Below, piece after piece: positions 28,139-38,380 of a DNA stretch of 64,000 nt (position 1 is its first letter; each line of letters begins with the position of its first letter). The stretch spans positions 474,097 to 538,096 of the forward strand of contig NZ_PDNW01000001.1 of NCBI RefSeq assembly GCF_002849655.1. Direction: 5' to 3'. Below the pieces are notes generated by a model that had not been told where the DNA came from, ran no database searches, and saw only the letters and a program-made list of their open reading frames with translations. Both the position numbers and the translations under genes were made by a program. This DNA comes from Pollutimonas subterranea (GTDB lineage Bacteria; Pseudomonadota; Gammaproteobacteria; Burkholderiales; Burkholderiaceae_B).

Positions 28139-28220
28139 TCCATTATTCTAGGAAAAAGGCTTACGCACAATGCGCTATTGCGTATTCTCATGTTGCGAAT
28201 GTGCAATTAAGACACGGTTC

Positions 28221-28285
28221 TGTAAGTAATCATGTAAAGTACGACCAATTTTTGTAAAGTTTGACCTGCATAATGTAAATCCTTG
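28221..28285. promoter_or_regulatory. Phased TGTAA repeats upstream of flhDC
   Basis: Four TGTAA elements start at 28221, 28233, 28253 and 28274. Two are extended direct repeats, TGTAAAGTACGACC (28233-28246) and TGTAAAGTTTGACC (28253-28266), exactly 20 bp apart. The spacing of about two helical turns suggests a site for an oligomeric regulator of flhDC. No known consensus was matched. The whole 251-bp gap (28139-28389) is AT-richer than its surroundings and must also carry the divergent NlpC/P60 promoter. Confidence 0.5.
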
Positions 28286-28389
28286 TCGTTTTTTGATACT
28301 ATTTCCTTGCGGTTTATTCGTAAACAGCATGAACAAGTCAGAAAACCATCGTTTCATGTAAACAGTGGCCACAAACCCAGGAGTTCGTA

Positions 28390-28713
28390 ATGCCCGTGTC
28401 GGAAAATTCGTCGTTGCGTGATATTCATGAAGTTAATTTGTCGTACTTGATGTTGGCACAACGTCTTTTGAGGGAAAACTTTTCGGCCGGCATGTTTCGC
28501 CTGGGCTTTAATACCGATGTGGCCGACATCGTGCTTCGATTGTCCCCGGCTCAATTGGTAAAGCTGGCCGCGTCCAGTTCACTGATTTGCGGTTTCCGCC
28601 TCAACGACTACGACCTTTTGTCGTCGTTGACGCAAGACGTGCTTGGCGGGGTGCTGCAACAAGCTCACTCCACCATACTGCTTGCCCAGCGTTCCGCCGG
28701 CCAGCCCGCCTAA
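28390..28713 (+). CDS. flhD: Flagellar master regulator subunit FlhD
   Basis: A 107-residue all-helical protein matching FlhD ([20 protein letters not shown] at the N-terminus and [18 protein letters not shown] in the middle). FlhD joins FlhC as FlhD4C2 to activate class II flagellar promoters with sigma-70. It starts the motility cluster and is followed by flhC after 24 bp. Its expression would decide whether the cell is motile, and in Bordetella relatives it is under virulence-phase control; whether that applies here is not known. Confidence 0.93.
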   Translation: MPVSENSSLRDIHEVNLSYLMLAQRLLRENFSAGMFRLGFNTDVADIVLRLSPAQLVKLAASSSLICGFRLNDYDLLSSLTQDVLGGVLQQAHSTILLAQRSAGQPA

Positions 28714-28737
28714 TCATTCCAATCAGAAGACATACTC

Positions 28738-29409
28738 ATGGCAAGCAAAAGTGTAGCCAAGGAAGCCAGCGAAATAATGTTGGCTTCGGAAATGATCAGG
28801 CTGGGCGCTCGTCTGCAGGTGCTGCAGGCCGAGACCAGCCTCAGCTATGATCGCCTGGCGCGTCTTTATCGCGAAGTGAAAGGTTGTTCGCCGCCGAAAG
28901 GCATGTTGCCGTTCTCGGTCGACTGGTTCATGACGTGGCTGCCCAATATTCATTCAAGCGTATTCCACAGCATCTATCAGTTCATGGATACCCGCAGCCC
29001 CGCAAAGAAATCGCACGCCTTGGTGGAAGCCTATCGGCTTTACCTGGAACAGGCTTCAACCGGCAGGGCGGATGAACCCTTTGGTGAGCCCGTGCTCAGT
29101 TTCACCCGTGCGTGGATGCTTATCCGGTTTTTCGATAGCAACATGGTGCAGTTGTCCTATTGCGAGCGATGCAAGGGCGGCTTCGTTGCGCACGCTCACG
29201 ATCCACAAAAGGGCTTTGTATGCGCCATTTGCCGCCCACCGCCACGGGCCGGTAAAACCCGTGCGCATGCCGCCGCCAGCACAAAGGCGGCAGGTTCGGC
29301 CAAGGCGCTTCTGGACAAAGAAGTCGTTGCCGGGCTTACGGCTGGGAAAACGCGCCGTCCGGCGAAGAGTCCCACCTTACCCGTTATGGCAGAGCCCAGT
29401 CCGGCTTGA
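28738..29409 (+). CDS. flhC: Flagellar master regulator subunit FlhC
   Basis: A 223-residue protein matching FlhC. The zinc site is visible as Cys142, Cys145, Cys162 and Cys165 (CERC and CAIC), the same spacing as in E. coli FlhC, whose zinc cluster is needed for DNA binding. The C-terminal 50 or so residues are basic and low-complexity and extend beyond the 192-residue E. coli protein. It follows flhD as the second gene of the operon. Confidence 0.93.
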   Translation: MASKSVAKEASEIMLASEMIRLGARLQVLQAETSLSYDRLARLYREVKGCSPPKGMLPFSVDWFMTWLPNIHSSVFHSIYQFMDTRSPAKKSHALVEAYRLYLEQASTGRADEPFGEPVLSFTRAWMLIRFFDSNMVQLSYCERCKGGFVAHAHDPQKGFVCAICRPPPRAGKTRAHAAASTKAAGSAKALLDKEVVAGLTAGKTRRPAKSPTLPVMAEPSPA

Positions 29410-29574
29410 TTCAGCCGAGGGTGATCCTCCATGCAGTATTGCGCCGCCATGGAAGTTTCCAGGCGGTTTTTTATAGCAGAGCCGGGATTTGGGCTTGAAA
29501 ACACCCTTTGAAGGGCGCTTTTGGTAAGCAAAAAGAACGGATCATATGCATATGTGTTTATCTAGGGCGTATCC

Positions 29575-30447
29575 GTGTTTATTCTGCTTGGGTTTGTAAT
29601 TGTCTTTGTCTCGGTATTTGGCAGCTTTGTTGCCCTGGGCGGACATCTCGGTGCCCTTTATCAACCCTTCGAATTCGTATTGATAGGCGGTGCAGCGGCG
29701 GGCGCCTATATTGCTTCGAACAGCGGCAAGTCGATGAAGATGATGATCTCGACCTTGCCCCTCATTCTCAAGAAGAATCCCTACAGCAAAGAGCTCTACA
29801 TGGAGCTCATGGCCCTTATGTACGTGTTGCTGAACAAGGCGCGTCGCGACGGATTGATGTCGATCGAATCCGACATCGAAGAACCTGAAACCAGCCCGCT
29901 TTTTACCGAATATCCGGCGGTGTTGAACGATCCTAGCCTCATGGAATTCATCACCGATTACCTGCGCCTCATGATCAGCGGAAATATGAGTTCGCATGAG
30001 ATCGAAGCGCTGATGGACCAGGAAATCGAAGCGCATCATAACGAGAAAAATGCGCCCGCAGTGGGCTTGAGGGCGGTGGCCGACGCGCTGCCGGCATTTG
30101 GTATCGTGGCCGCTGTGCTCGGAGTTATCAAGGCCCTGGCGTCGGTCGACCAGCCTCCGGCGATCCTGGCCGACCTTATTTCCAAGGCGATGGTCGGAAC
30201 CTTCCTGGGTATCTTGCTGGCCTACGGTTTTGTCGCTCCGGTGGCCGCATCCATGGAGCGCCGTTCGGTTGCCTCGGAAAAAGTGCTGGAATGCATCAAG
30301 GTCACGCTGCTGGCCAGCATGAACGGCTACCCGCCGCAATTGGCGGTCGAGTTCGGCCGCAAAGTGCTGTACTCCTACGTGCGTCCATCGTTCATGGAAC
30401 TTGAAGAGCACGTGCGTCAAACCCGGGCTCCCGGCAAGAAAGCGTAG
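29575..30447 (+). CDS. motA: Flagellar motor stator protein MotA
   Basis: A 290-residue inner-membrane protein with four helices. The start is a GTG at 29575, chosen because the product then begins with the usual short N-terminus before helix 1 (FILLGFVIVFVSVFGSF). The motif GGHLGALYQPFEFVLIGGAA and the Pro-containing VADALPAFGIVAAVLGVIKA are typical. It forms the proton-driven stator with MotB, coupled by a short 11-bp gap. It lies 165 bp after flhC; no sigma-28 box was found in that gap. Confidence 0.93.
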   Translation: MFILLGFVIVFVSVFGSFVALGGHLGALYQPFEFVLIGGAAAGAYIASNSGKSMKMMISTLPLILKKNPYSKELYMELMALMYVLLNKARRDGLMSIESDIEEPETSPLFTEYPAVLNDPSLMEFITDYLRLMISGNMSSHEIEALMDQEIEAHHNEKNAPAVGLRAVADALPAFGIVAAVLGVIKALASVDQPPAILADLISKAMVGTFLGILLAYGFVAPVAASMERRSVASEKVLECIKVTLLASMNGYPPQLAVEFGRKVLYSYVRPSFMELEEHVRQTRAPGKKA

Positions 30448-30458
30448 CGGGCGGCTCT

Positions 30459-31391
30459 ATGAATAAATCCGAGCCCAGGATCGTCATCCGACGACCGAAA
30501 CGACGGCATGAAGCCCCGCATGGCGGCAGCTGGAAAATCGCTTACGCCGACTTCATGACGGCCATGATGGCGTTCTTCCTGGTGATGTGGCTGGTATCGC
30601 TGGTGCCGCAGAAAGATCTGCAGGAAATGGCCGAGTATTTCCGCATGCCGCTCATGGAAGCGATTACAGGCGGTAAAAGGAACGACACCGGAAGTACTGT
30701 CATACCAGGCGGTTCACCCAGCCCTATACCCAATGTCAATCCGATTCCTTCGCGCGGCGATGTGCGTACCGAGGGAGACGTGCGCGACACGCGGCGCCTC
30801 GAAGACCTGAAGGCCGAGATCGAGCGGTTGATCCAGACGGATCCCGTATTGCTTGCATTCCGCCCGCAATTGCTCCTGGATATGACGCCCGATGGCCTGC
30901 GCATACAGATCATCGACAAGGACAATCGTCCGATGTTCTCCACCGGCAGCGCGCATATGCAGTCCTATATGCGCGACATCCTGCGCGAACTGGGTCCTTT
31001 GCTGAATGAATTGCCCAATAGCGTCAGTGTGGCGGGGCACACGGACGCCACGCAATATGCTTCCGGCGAACGCTATTACAGTAACTGGGAGCTATCCGCG
31101 GATCGTGCCAACGCGGCGCGCAAGGAGCTGGTCATAGGAGGCATGGCCGAGACCAAGGTGAGGCGGGTTCTGGGCCTGTCGTCCTCGGTAAGCCTGATTA
31201 AAGATAATCCCATGGCTGCCGTTAATCGGCGTATCAGTGTCGTTGTGCTCAACAAGCGTGCAGAACGACGCATTGATGCGCAGAACGCATCGGGGGCGAC
31301 CGCATACGACCTCAAGGAAATCATGGAACCGGCGCCAAGCATCAACCTGCCCGGCCTGCCTGCGCTACCGGTGGCGCCGTTGCAGCCATAA
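30459..31391 (+). CDS. motB: Flagellar motor stator protein MotB
   Basis: A 310-residue protein. It has a basic cytoplasmic N-terminus, then one membrane helix with the conserved proton-carrying Asp (KIAYADFMTAMMAFFLVMWL), then a periplasmic OmpA-like peptidoglycan-binding domain (VSVAGHTDATQY, NWELSADRANAARKEL). It anchors the stator to the cell wall. It is the MotA partner and precedes cheA by 144 bp, a stretch in which nothing else was recognised. Confidence 0.93.
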   Translation: MNKSEPRIVIRRPKRRHEAPHGGSWKIAYADFMTAMMAFFLVMWLVSLVPQKDLQEMAEYFRMPLMEAITGGKRNDTGSTVIPGGSPSPIPNVNPIPSRGDVRTEGDVRDTRRLEDLKAEIERLIQTDPVLLAFRPQLLLDMTPDGLRIQIIDKDNRPMFSTGSAHMQSYMRDILRELGPLLNELPNSVSVAGHTDATQYASGERYYSNWELSADRANAARKELVIGGMAETKVRRVLGLSSSVSLIKDNPMAAVNRRISVVVLNKRAERRIDAQNASGATAYDLKEIMEPAPSINLPGLPALPVAPLQP

Positions 31392-31535
31392 GCGCGGCGA
31401 ACGCATGCGGATGCAAGTACGCGTGCGCCGAACTGCCGGCGTATCGAACCTCATGGGCGGAAATGGCCTTAACAACGAATCAGCTCGGGAACCGAATAAG
31501 CAGATGACACAGCTCTACAGTATAAGGAAGCGATC

Positions 31536-33668
31536 ATGAGTACCGGCGTTGACCTGAGCCAGTTTTTCGAGACATTTTTTGACGAAGCTGACGAGCTGTT
31601 GGCCGATATGGAGCGCTTGCTGCTCGGTCTCGATCTCGCCAACCCGGATATTGACGAGCTCAATGCCATCTTCCGGGCCGCTCACTCCATCAAGGGCGGA
31701 GCCGGCACGTTCGGTTGTTTTGGACAACTGGCCGACACCACCCACCTTCTTGAAAACCTGCTCGATCTAATCCGCAGGGGCGAGATGCCACTGCGTAAAG
31801 ACATGATCGATCTCTTCCTGGAAACCAAAGATGTGCTGACAGCGCAAGTGGCGGCATACCGCAATTCAAAAGAACCCGATTCCGAAGCTTACGAGCGCAT
31901 TTGCGCACAGCTTCGCCAGTTGGCCCAAGAGCAGAACGGCACGCTTGCCGCCGCGCCCTCGGCCGTTCCTCCACCGGTAGCGGCGCCAGCGTCCCCGTCC
32001 GTGGCCGTCGCCGCGTCGACGGCCACGGCAACTCCTGCCGCGCATGCGGCGGGCGGCGGTGCGACAGGTTTGCCCTTGCATATACGCGTGAACAGCCTGG
32101 AAGCGAAAGACGCCGAAGCATTGGGCGACGAAATGGCCTTGCTGGGCGACGTGCTGCACCAGGAGCGTACTGCCAAATCGTTGTCGATATGGCTTAACAC
32201 AACGGCCTCGGCCAGCGACCTCGAAGCAGTGTGCTGCTTCATCGTCAATGCTGACCAAGTCGAGATTACGCGCGAGGCATTGCCTGCGACGGCGGGTGCC
32301 TCGCTCATGGCGGCCCTGGACGTCGGGGCTGTCGCTACTCAGGCCGGTGCTTCAAAGCCTGAACCAACACCGGCCGTACCGGCCCAGGCCGCCCAGGAGC
32401 CCGTATCGCCGGACTCTGCGGCACCCGTCGCCACGCCGACGCCAGCCAGCCCTGCCGCCAAGGCGGAAAGCAAGGCTCCTGCGGCGGCCTCCAATAGCAG
32501 CACGATCCGGGTGGGCGTCGAGAAAGTCGACCAGATCATCAACCTAGTTGGCGAACTGGTCATCACCCAGGCAATGCTGGTGCAAACGGCATCCACGCTG
32601 GATCCAGTGCTGCACGACCGCCTGCTCAATGGTATTGAACAGCTCGACCGCAATGCGCGCGACCTGCAAGAGGCCGTCATGTCTATACGCATGATGCCTA
32701 TGGACTACGTGTTCAGCCGCTTCCCCCGCGTCGTGCGTGAAAGCGCCAGCAAGATGGGCAAGCAGATCAAGCTGACCACGCAGGGTCAGGCCACGGAGCT
32801 CGACAAGAGCCTGATCGAGCGCATCATCGATCCGCTTACCCATTTGGTGCGCAACAGTATCGACCATGGCATTGAATCCCCTGAAAAACGTGTCGAGGCC
32901 GGCAAGAGTCCTGAAGGCAACCTATTGTTGTCCGCGCAGCATCATGGCGGCCAGATCGTCATTGAAGTCGCCGACGATGGCGCGGGCCTGAGCCGCGAGC
33001 GCATACTCAAAAAAGCGCTGGCGCAAGGCATGGCCGTTACCGAGAACACGCCCGATGAAGAATTGTGGCAGCTTATTTTCGCTCCAGGGTTCTCCACGGC
33101 CGAAAAGGTTACCGACATTTCAGGCCGTGGCGTGGGCATGGACGTCGTGCGGCGTAATATCCAGGCCATGGGCGGACACATCCAGCTTTCCTCGCGCCTG
33201 GGCCAGGGCACGTCTACCCGCATCGTCTTGCCGCTTACGCTGGCCATTCTCGATGGGATGTCAGTGCGAGTAGGCGAGGAAACCTTCATCTTGCCGCTCA
33301 GCCATGTGACCGAATCGATGCAGCCCAGCGCGGACCAGATCCGGTCCATTTCCGATACCGAGCACGTATTGCAGGTTCGGGGCGAATACCTGCCTATCGT
33401 GGCATTGCATAACGTCTTTGCCGTGGATGGTGCAGAAACCGACATCACGAAATCGATAGCCGTCGTCCTGCAGGCGCAGGACGTACGCTTCGCCTTGCTG
33501 GTCGACCACCTTATCGGCCAGCATCAGGTCGTGGTCAAGAACCTTGAATCAAATTATCGAAAAATACCGGGTGTTTCGGCAGCCACGATATTGGGCGACG
33601 GTAGTGTCGCGCTGATTGTCGACGTGTTTGCCCTGATGCGTTTCACACGCGACAAAACAACGATCTAA
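31536..33668 (+). CDS. cheA: Chemotaxis histidine kinase CheA
   Basis: A 710-residue kinase. The P1 domain has the phospho-accepting His in FRAAHSIKGGAGTFG (about residue 50). Two Ala/Pro-rich linkers flank a P2-like segment. The dimerisation domain follows (STIRVGVEKVDQIINLVGELVI). The ATP domain has LVRNSIDHGIE, DDGAGL and ISGRGVGMDVV, and a CheW-like P5 domain ends the protein. It takes receptor signals and phosphorylates CheY and CheB. It is the first che gene in the run cheA-cheW-mcp-cheRBYZ. Confidence 0.95.
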   Translation: MSTGVDLSQFFETFFDEADELLADMERLLLGLDLANPDIDELNAIFRAAHSIKGGAGTFGCFGQLADTTHLLENLLDLIRRGEMPLRKDMIDLFLETKDVLTAQVAAYRNSKEPDSEAYERICAQLRQLAQEQNGTLAAAPSAVPPPVAAPASPSVAVAASTATATPAAHAAGGGATGLPLHIRVNSLEAKDAEALGDEMALLGDVLHQERTAKSLSIWLNTTASASDLEAVCCFIVNADQVEITREALPATAGASLMAALDVGAVATQAGASKPEPTPAVPAQAAQEPVSPDSAAPVATPTPASPAAKAESKAPAAASNSSTIRVGVEKVDQIINLVGELVITQAMLVQTASTLDPVLHDRLLNGIEQLDRNARDLQEAVMSIRMMPMDYVFSRFPRVVRESASKMGKQIKLTTQGQATELDKSLIERIIDPLTHLVRNSIDHGIESPEKRVEAGKSPEGNLLLSAQHHGGQIVIEVADDGAGLSRERILKKALAQGMAVTENTPDEELWQLIFAPGFSTAEKVTDISGRGVGMDVVRRNIQAMGGHIQLSSRLGQGTSTRIVLPLTLAILDGMSVRVGEETFILPLSHVTESMQPSADQIRSISDTEHVLQVRGEYLPIVALHNVFAVDGAETDITKSIAVVLQAQDVRFALLVDHLIGQHQVVVKNLESNYRKIPGVSAATILGDGSVALIVDVFALMRFTRDKTTI

Positions 33669-33695
33669 CGCCTCTTTAAAGTTTCGGAGAAAACA

Positions 33696-34196
33696 ATGTT
33701 CAACAAATTCGAGTCCAACTCCACCCAGGTCGACACCACCGGCCAGGAGTTCCTGGTGTTTACATTGGCTGCGCAAGAGTACGGCATCGATATCCTGAAG
33801 GTCCAGGAAATTCGCGGCTACGACGCGCAGACAGTGACGCGCATCGCCAATGTTCCCTCATTCGTCAAGGGTGTCACGAACCTGCGCGGCATCATCGTTC
33901 CCATCGTCGACATGCGTATCAAGTTCAATCTTGAAACGGTCGAGTACAACCACCAGACCGTCGTCGTCATCTTGAACCTCAAGACACGAGTCGTCGGTGT
34001 GGTGGTGGACGGCGTGTCCGACGTCCTTATGCTGCAGCCGGGCCATATCAGTGCCGCACCGCAGTTTGGCACGGCCTTTTCCACCGAATACCTGACCGGC
34101 ATCGGCACCATAGGCGAGCGCATGCTCATCCTGGTCGATATCGAAAAACTGATGACCAGCGAAGAAATGGCACTAGTTGAAAGCGCGGCGGCCTGA
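33696..34196 (+). CDS. cheW: Chemotaxis coupling protein CheW
   Basis: A 166-residue CheW domain protein ([38 protein letters not shown]). It links chemoreceptors to CheA in the polar signalling array. It follows cheA by 27 bp with a GGAG ribosome site. Length and sequence are ordinary for the family. Confidence 0.94.
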   Translation: MFNKFESNSTQVDTTGQEFLVFTLAAQEYGIDILKVQEIRGYDAQTVTRIANVPSFVKGVTNLRGIIVPIVDMRIKFNLETVEYNHQTVVVILNLKTRVVGVVVDGVSDVLMLQPGHISAAPQFGTAFSTEYLTGIGTIGERMLILVDIEKLMTSEEMALVESAAA

Positions 34197-34252
34197 TCCA
34201 GGCCGGGTACGGGTCGCGCTTGCTGATAAACATATAAACGGGGCAACGTAGT

Positions 34253-35989
34253 ATGCGAAAGATCTCGCTGTTTTCGAACTTGAAGATACGCACCAGCTTG
34301 ATTCTGGTCCTGGCCTTCTTCCTTCTTATGCTGGTGGCGGGCGCGGCATTGGGCGTTCTGTCCCTGCGCGCCGGCAATCAGTCGCTGCACAATATTGTGC
34401 AGAATCAGCGCCTGGGCTCGGCCTTGTACGAGTCCATCGATGGATACAAGAACGTGCAGACCGGACTGGGGCGTACCGTTGCCAGTTTCATTGTCAACAG
34501 CGACCAGCAGGCCAATGCGATTGCCGCTGAATGGGGTGGCGCGCAAACGTCCGACGCCGCGGCGCTAAGCGACGAGACTAATGCCTTGCTTGCCTCGGCG
34601 CGCAGCGAATACGACCAGTCCCTGGTTCGTTTTGCCGGCTTCACGGAACTCATAAAAGGTGTACCCGATCCGGAAAGCCGCTATGCGCGTGTGGTCGAGG
34701 GCTACACCACGCTGATGAGCGGCGGCGTGCAGCCTTTGTTCGACATGCTGGCCTCGGGCCAGGTCAAGGAATATCACACCTTCCTGGGCGGCACGACACT
34801 GTTTCTCGAAGAGGACCTCTACAGTTCTTTACGCAGCCTCCAGGGCTATCAGCAGCGTATCATCGATCAGGCCTACCAGCGTGAAGAGGGTCAGTATCAA
34901 CTGGTCATCCAGTTGGTATCGGTGGCCATGCTGGTGTGTCTCGCCATTGCGCTAGCCGCCTATGCCTTCCTGAGCCGCATGGTACTGCGTCCTTTGCGCT
35001 CTGCCGGTACTCACTTCGACAAAATCGCCGGCGGCGATTTTACGCAGCGCGTCGACATCAAGTCGCGCAATGAAATCGGAGTGCTTTACGAGGCCATGCG
35101 GCGTATGCAGGAAAGCCTTACGCGCACGGTAAGCGCGGTGCGTGAGGGCGTCGACGAGATCACCTTGGGTTCGCGCGAAATCTTCCTGGGCAATACCGAC
35201 CTCAGCAGCCGTACCGAACAGCAAGCGGCCGCCCTGCAGGAAACGGCAGCAAGCATGGAGCAGCTGGCAAGCACGGTGCGCCAGAATACCGATAATGCCG
35301 AACAGGCGGACCAACTGGCCAAGAACGCCTCGGAAGTCGCCGAACGGGGCGGTATTGCCGTGGCCGCCGTGGTCGCCACCATGGACGAAATATGTGTCAG
35401 CTCGGCCAAGATGGCCGAGATCGTCAACGTCATCGATGGCATTGCCTTCCAGACCAATATCCTCGCGTTGAATGCGGCCGTGGAAGCGGCCCGGGTGGGC
35501 GAACAGGGCCGGGGTTTCGCCGTGGTGGCCAGCGAAGTGCGTTCGCTCGCGCAGCGCAGCGCCGGCGCCGCCAAGGAAATCAAGGAGCAGATCGAAGAAT
35601 CGCTGGTCAAGGTACAGGCGGGATCGCAGCAGGCCAGCGTCGCCGGCGAAATCATGCACGAGGTCGTGGGTTCGGTACAGGGTGTTACCGCCATCATGGG
35701 CGAGATATCGTCCGCGTCTCATGAGCAGTCGGATGGCATTGAACAGGTAAACAAAGCCGTGGCTGAAATGGATTCCGCCGTCCAGCAGAATGCAGCCTTG
35801 GTCGAGCAGGCGGCCGCGGCCGCCGGTTCCCTGCAGGATCAAGCTACCCGCCTGACCGAGGCAGTGGCTGTTTTCAAAATCAATACCAGTGAAGTGATCG
35901 ATGTGGCGGCCAACCAGCTCAAGCATTCCAGGTCAGAGTCCGAATCTTCGGGCCTGACTCAACCTCTTGGAGCGCTCGCGCGTTCCTGA
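34253..35989 (+). CDS. Methyl-accepting chemotaxis protein, Tsr/Tar type
   Basis: A 578-residue receptor. TM1 is about 11-35, a four-helix-bundle periplasmic sensor spans about 36-216, and TM2 is about 217-241. A HAMP domain lies at 242-295, and a signalling hairpin follows with the tip [20 protein letters not shown]. One oddity is Val in place of the near-universal Ala in the tip ([11 protein letters not shown], codon 35495-35497). It lacks the C-terminal xWxxF peptide that tethers CheR. It lies between cheW and cheR, as Tar does in enterobacteria. The ligand is unknown. Confidence 0.92.
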   Translation: MRKISLFSNLKIRTSLILVLAFFLLMLVAGAALGVLSLRAGNQSLHNIVQNQRLGSALYESIDGYKNVQTGLGRTVASFIVNSDQQANAIAAEWGGAQTSDAAALSDETNALLASARSEYDQSLVRFAGFTELIKGVPDPESRYARVVEGYTTLMSGGVQPLFDMLASGQVKEYHTFLGGTTLFLEEDLYSSLRSLQGYQQRIIDQAYQREEGQYQLVIQLVSVAMLVCLAIALAAYAFLSRMVLRPLRSAGTHFDKIAGGDFTQRVDIKSRNEIGVLYEAMRRMQESLTRTVSAVREGVDEITLGSREIFLGNTDLSSRTEQQAAALQETAASMEQLASTVRQNTDNAEQADQLAKNASEVAERGGIAVAAVVATMDEICVSSAKMAEIVNVIDGIAFQTNILALNAAVEAARVGEQGRGFAVVASEVRSLAQRSAGAAKEIKEQIEESLVKVQAGSQQASVAGEIMHEVVGSVQGVTAIMGEISSASHEQSDGIEQVNKAVAEMDSAVQQNAALVEQAAAAAGSLQDQATRLTEAVAVFKINTSEVIDVAANQLKHSRSESESSGLTQPLGALARS

Positions 35990-35993
35990 AAGC

Positions 35994-36842
35994 ATGTCAT
36001 TGCCACAAGCACAATCGATTTTCACCATGCCCGTCCTCGTCGAGGTCGGGCAGCACGACTTTGAGCGCTCCGCCCGTGTGCTGCACGCCAGAGCCGGCAT
36101 TGTGATTGGCAATCATAAGCACGAGATGGCGGCACGCACCCTGGGCATGCGCACCAAGGCTATGGGCATGAGCAGTGCCAGGGAGTATCTGGATCATCTC
36201 GAACATAACCCCCATTCGCCGGAATGGGAGGCGTTCGTCAATGCATTCACGATCAACCACACTGCTTTTTTTCGTGAGCAGCATCATTTCGATATCCTGG
36301 GCAAGTTCGCCAAGTCCAGGAAGAAGCCGTTTTCCGTCTGGTGTTGCGCGTCGTCTACCGGCGAAGAGCCCTACACCATCGCCATGACCTTGCGCGAATC
36401 GTGCCTGCAACCGGATGTCGGCGTCTCTATATTGGCCACCGACATCGACACGCGCGCCATCGAGCGCGCCCAGGAAGGGGTCTACTCGCTGGAACGCGCG
36501 CAGCCCATCCCGGAAAGCTATCTGAAGAAATATTTTCAGCGCGGCATGGGACGGCAGGCCGGCATGGTGCGGGCCAAGCCGGCCATCCGCGACATGATCG
36601 AGTTCCAGACATTCAATCTTCTTTCCAGCAATTGGCCCACCGAGCAAAAGTTCGATGTCATTTTCTGTCGCAACACCATGATTTATTTCGACAAGCCGAC
36701 CCAGACGCGTATATTGGAGCGTTTTGCGCCCACGCTGAAACCGGGTGGCTTGTTATTTGCGGGTCACTCCGAGAATTTCACCTATCTGACCAATGCGTTT
36801 CGCTTGCAAGGCCAGACGGTGTACGAGCTCGCGCAGCGGTAG
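35994..36842 (+). CDS. cheR: Chemotaxis protein methyltransferase CheR
   Basis: A 282-residue enzyme. The N-terminal helical domain is followed by a SAM-binding domain with CCASSTGEEPYTIAMTL and FDVIFCRNTMIYFDKPTQ. It methylates glutamates of chemoreceptors for adaptation. The start at 35994 lies just after the receptor stop; an in-frame ATG at 35967 would overlap the receptor. It is followed by cheB. Confidence 0.93.
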   Translation: MSLPQAQSIFTMPVLVEVGQHDFERSARVLHARAGIVIGNHKHEMAARTLGMRTKAMGMSSAREYLDHLEHNPHSPEWEAFVNAFTINHTAFFREQHHFDILGKFAKSRKKPFSVWCCASSTGEEPYTIAMTLRESCLQPDVGVSILATDIDTRAIERAQEGVYSLERAQPIPESYLKKYFQRGMGRQAGMVRAKPAIRDMIEFQTFNLLSSNWPTEQKFDVIFCRNTMIYFDKPTQTRILERFAPTLKPGGLLFAGHSENFTYLTNAFRLQGQTVYELAQR

Positions 36843-36881
36843 CGCGAGGCCCATCACCGTATTTATTGAATTGCACCATAA

Positions 36882-37934
36882 ATGAAGAAAATTAGAGTCT
36901 TGTGTGTGGATGATTCGGCTCTGGTTCGAGGCCTGATGACCGAGATCATCAATGGCCAACCCGATATGGAAGTCGTCGCATCCGCACCCGACCCTCTCAT
37001 TGCGCGCGAACTGATCAAGCTGCATAACCCCGACGTACTGACGCTCGACGTCGAGATGCCGCGCATGGACGGTCTGGATTTTCTCGAACGCCTGATGCGT
37101 TTGCGGCCCATGCCGGTTGTCATGGTCTCATCGCTGACCGAGCGCAATTCCGAGGTCACACTGCGTGCGCTTGAGCTTGGCGCGGTGGATTTCGTGACCA
37201 AACCGAAGCTGGGCCTGCGCGACGGCTTGCTCGAATACAGCGAGCTGATCGCCGACAAGATCCGTGCAGCCGCCACATCGCGTCCCAGGCAGGCGCGTGC
37301 CGCCAGCAATGCGCCCGCGGCGCGCTTGACGCATGTATTCTCCACGACTGAAAAGCTCGTGTTGATCGGTGCTTCCACCGGCGGCACGGAAGCCATACGC
37401 CAGGTGCTCGAGCCCTTGCCTGCGAACAGTCCCGCAATCATGATCACCCAGCATATGCCCGCCGGTTTCACACGCTCGTTCGTGCAACGCCTGGATAACC
37501 TGTGCGCTGTCGAAGTCCACGAGGCCGAAGACGGCCAGCGCGTTTTGCCAGGGCATGTCTACCTTGCCCCGGGCGGCGTGGCGCACATGAAACTGGCCCG
37601 CTCGGGCGCCAACTACGTCGTGAAACTCGAATACAGCGACCCGGTGAACAGGCATCGCCCATCGGTCGATGTGTTGTTCCACTCGGCCGCGCAAGTCGCG
37701 GGCAAGAACGCCGTTGGCGTGATTCTGACGGGCATGGGCAAGGACGGGGCACTCGGTATGCTGGCCATGAAGCAGGCGGGGGCCACTACCTTTGCCCAGG
37801 ACGAAGCAAGTTGTGTTGTATTTGGCATGCCGCGCGAGGCGCTGCATATAGGCGCAGCCGACAGCGCGGTCCCATTATCGGAAATCAGCCAGCGCATTCT
37901 TTCCAGCGCTGGCTCATATGGTCACCGAGTCTGA
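36882..37934 (+). CDS. cheB: Chemotaxis response regulator methylesterase CheB
   Basis: A 350-residue protein. A receiver domain ([11 protein letters not shown], phospho-Asp in [15 protein letters not shown]) is joined to a methylesterase domain with the catalytic Ser in [10 protein letters not shown], His in TQHMPAGFT and Asp in [10 protein letters not shown]. It demethylates and deamidates receptors when phosphorylated by CheA. No cheD is present in this cluster. Confidence 0.94.
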   Translation: MKKIRVLCVDDSALVRGLMTEIINGQPDMEVVASAPDPLIARELIKLHNPDVLTLDVEMPRMDGLDFLERLMRLRPMPVVMVSSLTERNSEVTLRALELGAVDFVTKPKLGLRDGLLEYSELIADKIRAAATSRPRQARAASNAPAARLTHVFSTTEKLVLIGASTGGTEAIRQVLEPLPANSPAIMITQHMPAGFTRSFVQRLDNLCAVEVHEAEDGQRVLPGHVYLAPGGVAHMKLARSGANYVVKLEYSDPVNRHRPSVDVLFHSAAQVAGKNAVGVILTGMGKDGALGMLAMKQAGATTFAQDEASCVVFGMPREALHIGAADSAVPLSEISQRILSSAGSYGHRV

Positions 37935-37980
37935 ACTTCCCCCAAGACTCTTGGCTATTTATTATTTTGGAGCGTGTTAA

Positions 37981-38370
37981 GTGGTACAGAAAACCATGAA
38001 AATTCTGGTTGTTGATGACTTTCCGACCATGCGTCGGATCATCAAGAACCTGCTTAAGGATCTCGGCTTTGAGAACGTGGACGAGGCCGAGGACGGTGCC
38101 ATGGGACTCGAAAAGCTGCGTAACGGAAACTTCGAGTTCGTCGTCTCGGACTGGAATATGCCCAATATGGACGGCCTGGCCATGTTGCAGAACATCCGGG
38201 CCGACCCGGCGTTGGCCAAGCTGCCGGTGCTGATGGTGACTGCTGAAGCCAAGAAAGAGAACATCATTGCCGCGGCCCAGGCCGGCGCCAATGGTTACGT
38301 CGTCAAGCCGTTTACCGCGGCCACGCTGGAAGAAAAACTGAACAAGATCTTTGAAAAGCTCGGCGCATAA
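37981..38370 (+). CDS. cheY: Chemotaxis response regulator CheY
   Basis: A 129-residue single receiver domain with [11 protein letters not shown], phospho-Asp in [11 protein letters not shown], the Thr in LMVTAEA and the Lys in [10 protein letters not shown]. Phospho-CheY binds the motor switch and reverses rotation. The GTG at 37981 is taken as the start because GGAG at 37969-37972 is well spaced for it; the in-frame ATG at 37996 is too far and would clip the first strand. Confidence 0.95.
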   Translation: MVQKTMKILVVDDFPTMRRIIKNLLKDLGFENVDEAEDGAMGLEKLRNGNFEFVVSDWNMPNMDGLAMLQNIRADPALAKLPVLMVTAEAKKENIIAAAQAGANGYVVKPFTAATLEEKLNKIFEKLGA

Positions 38371-38380
38371 GGGGATAGCT

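Noticed and set aside
28139..28389. BvgA-type heptamer sites before flhDC
   Set aside because: I looked for paired TTTCCTA-like heptamers because of the Bordetella-like context and did not find a convincing pair.
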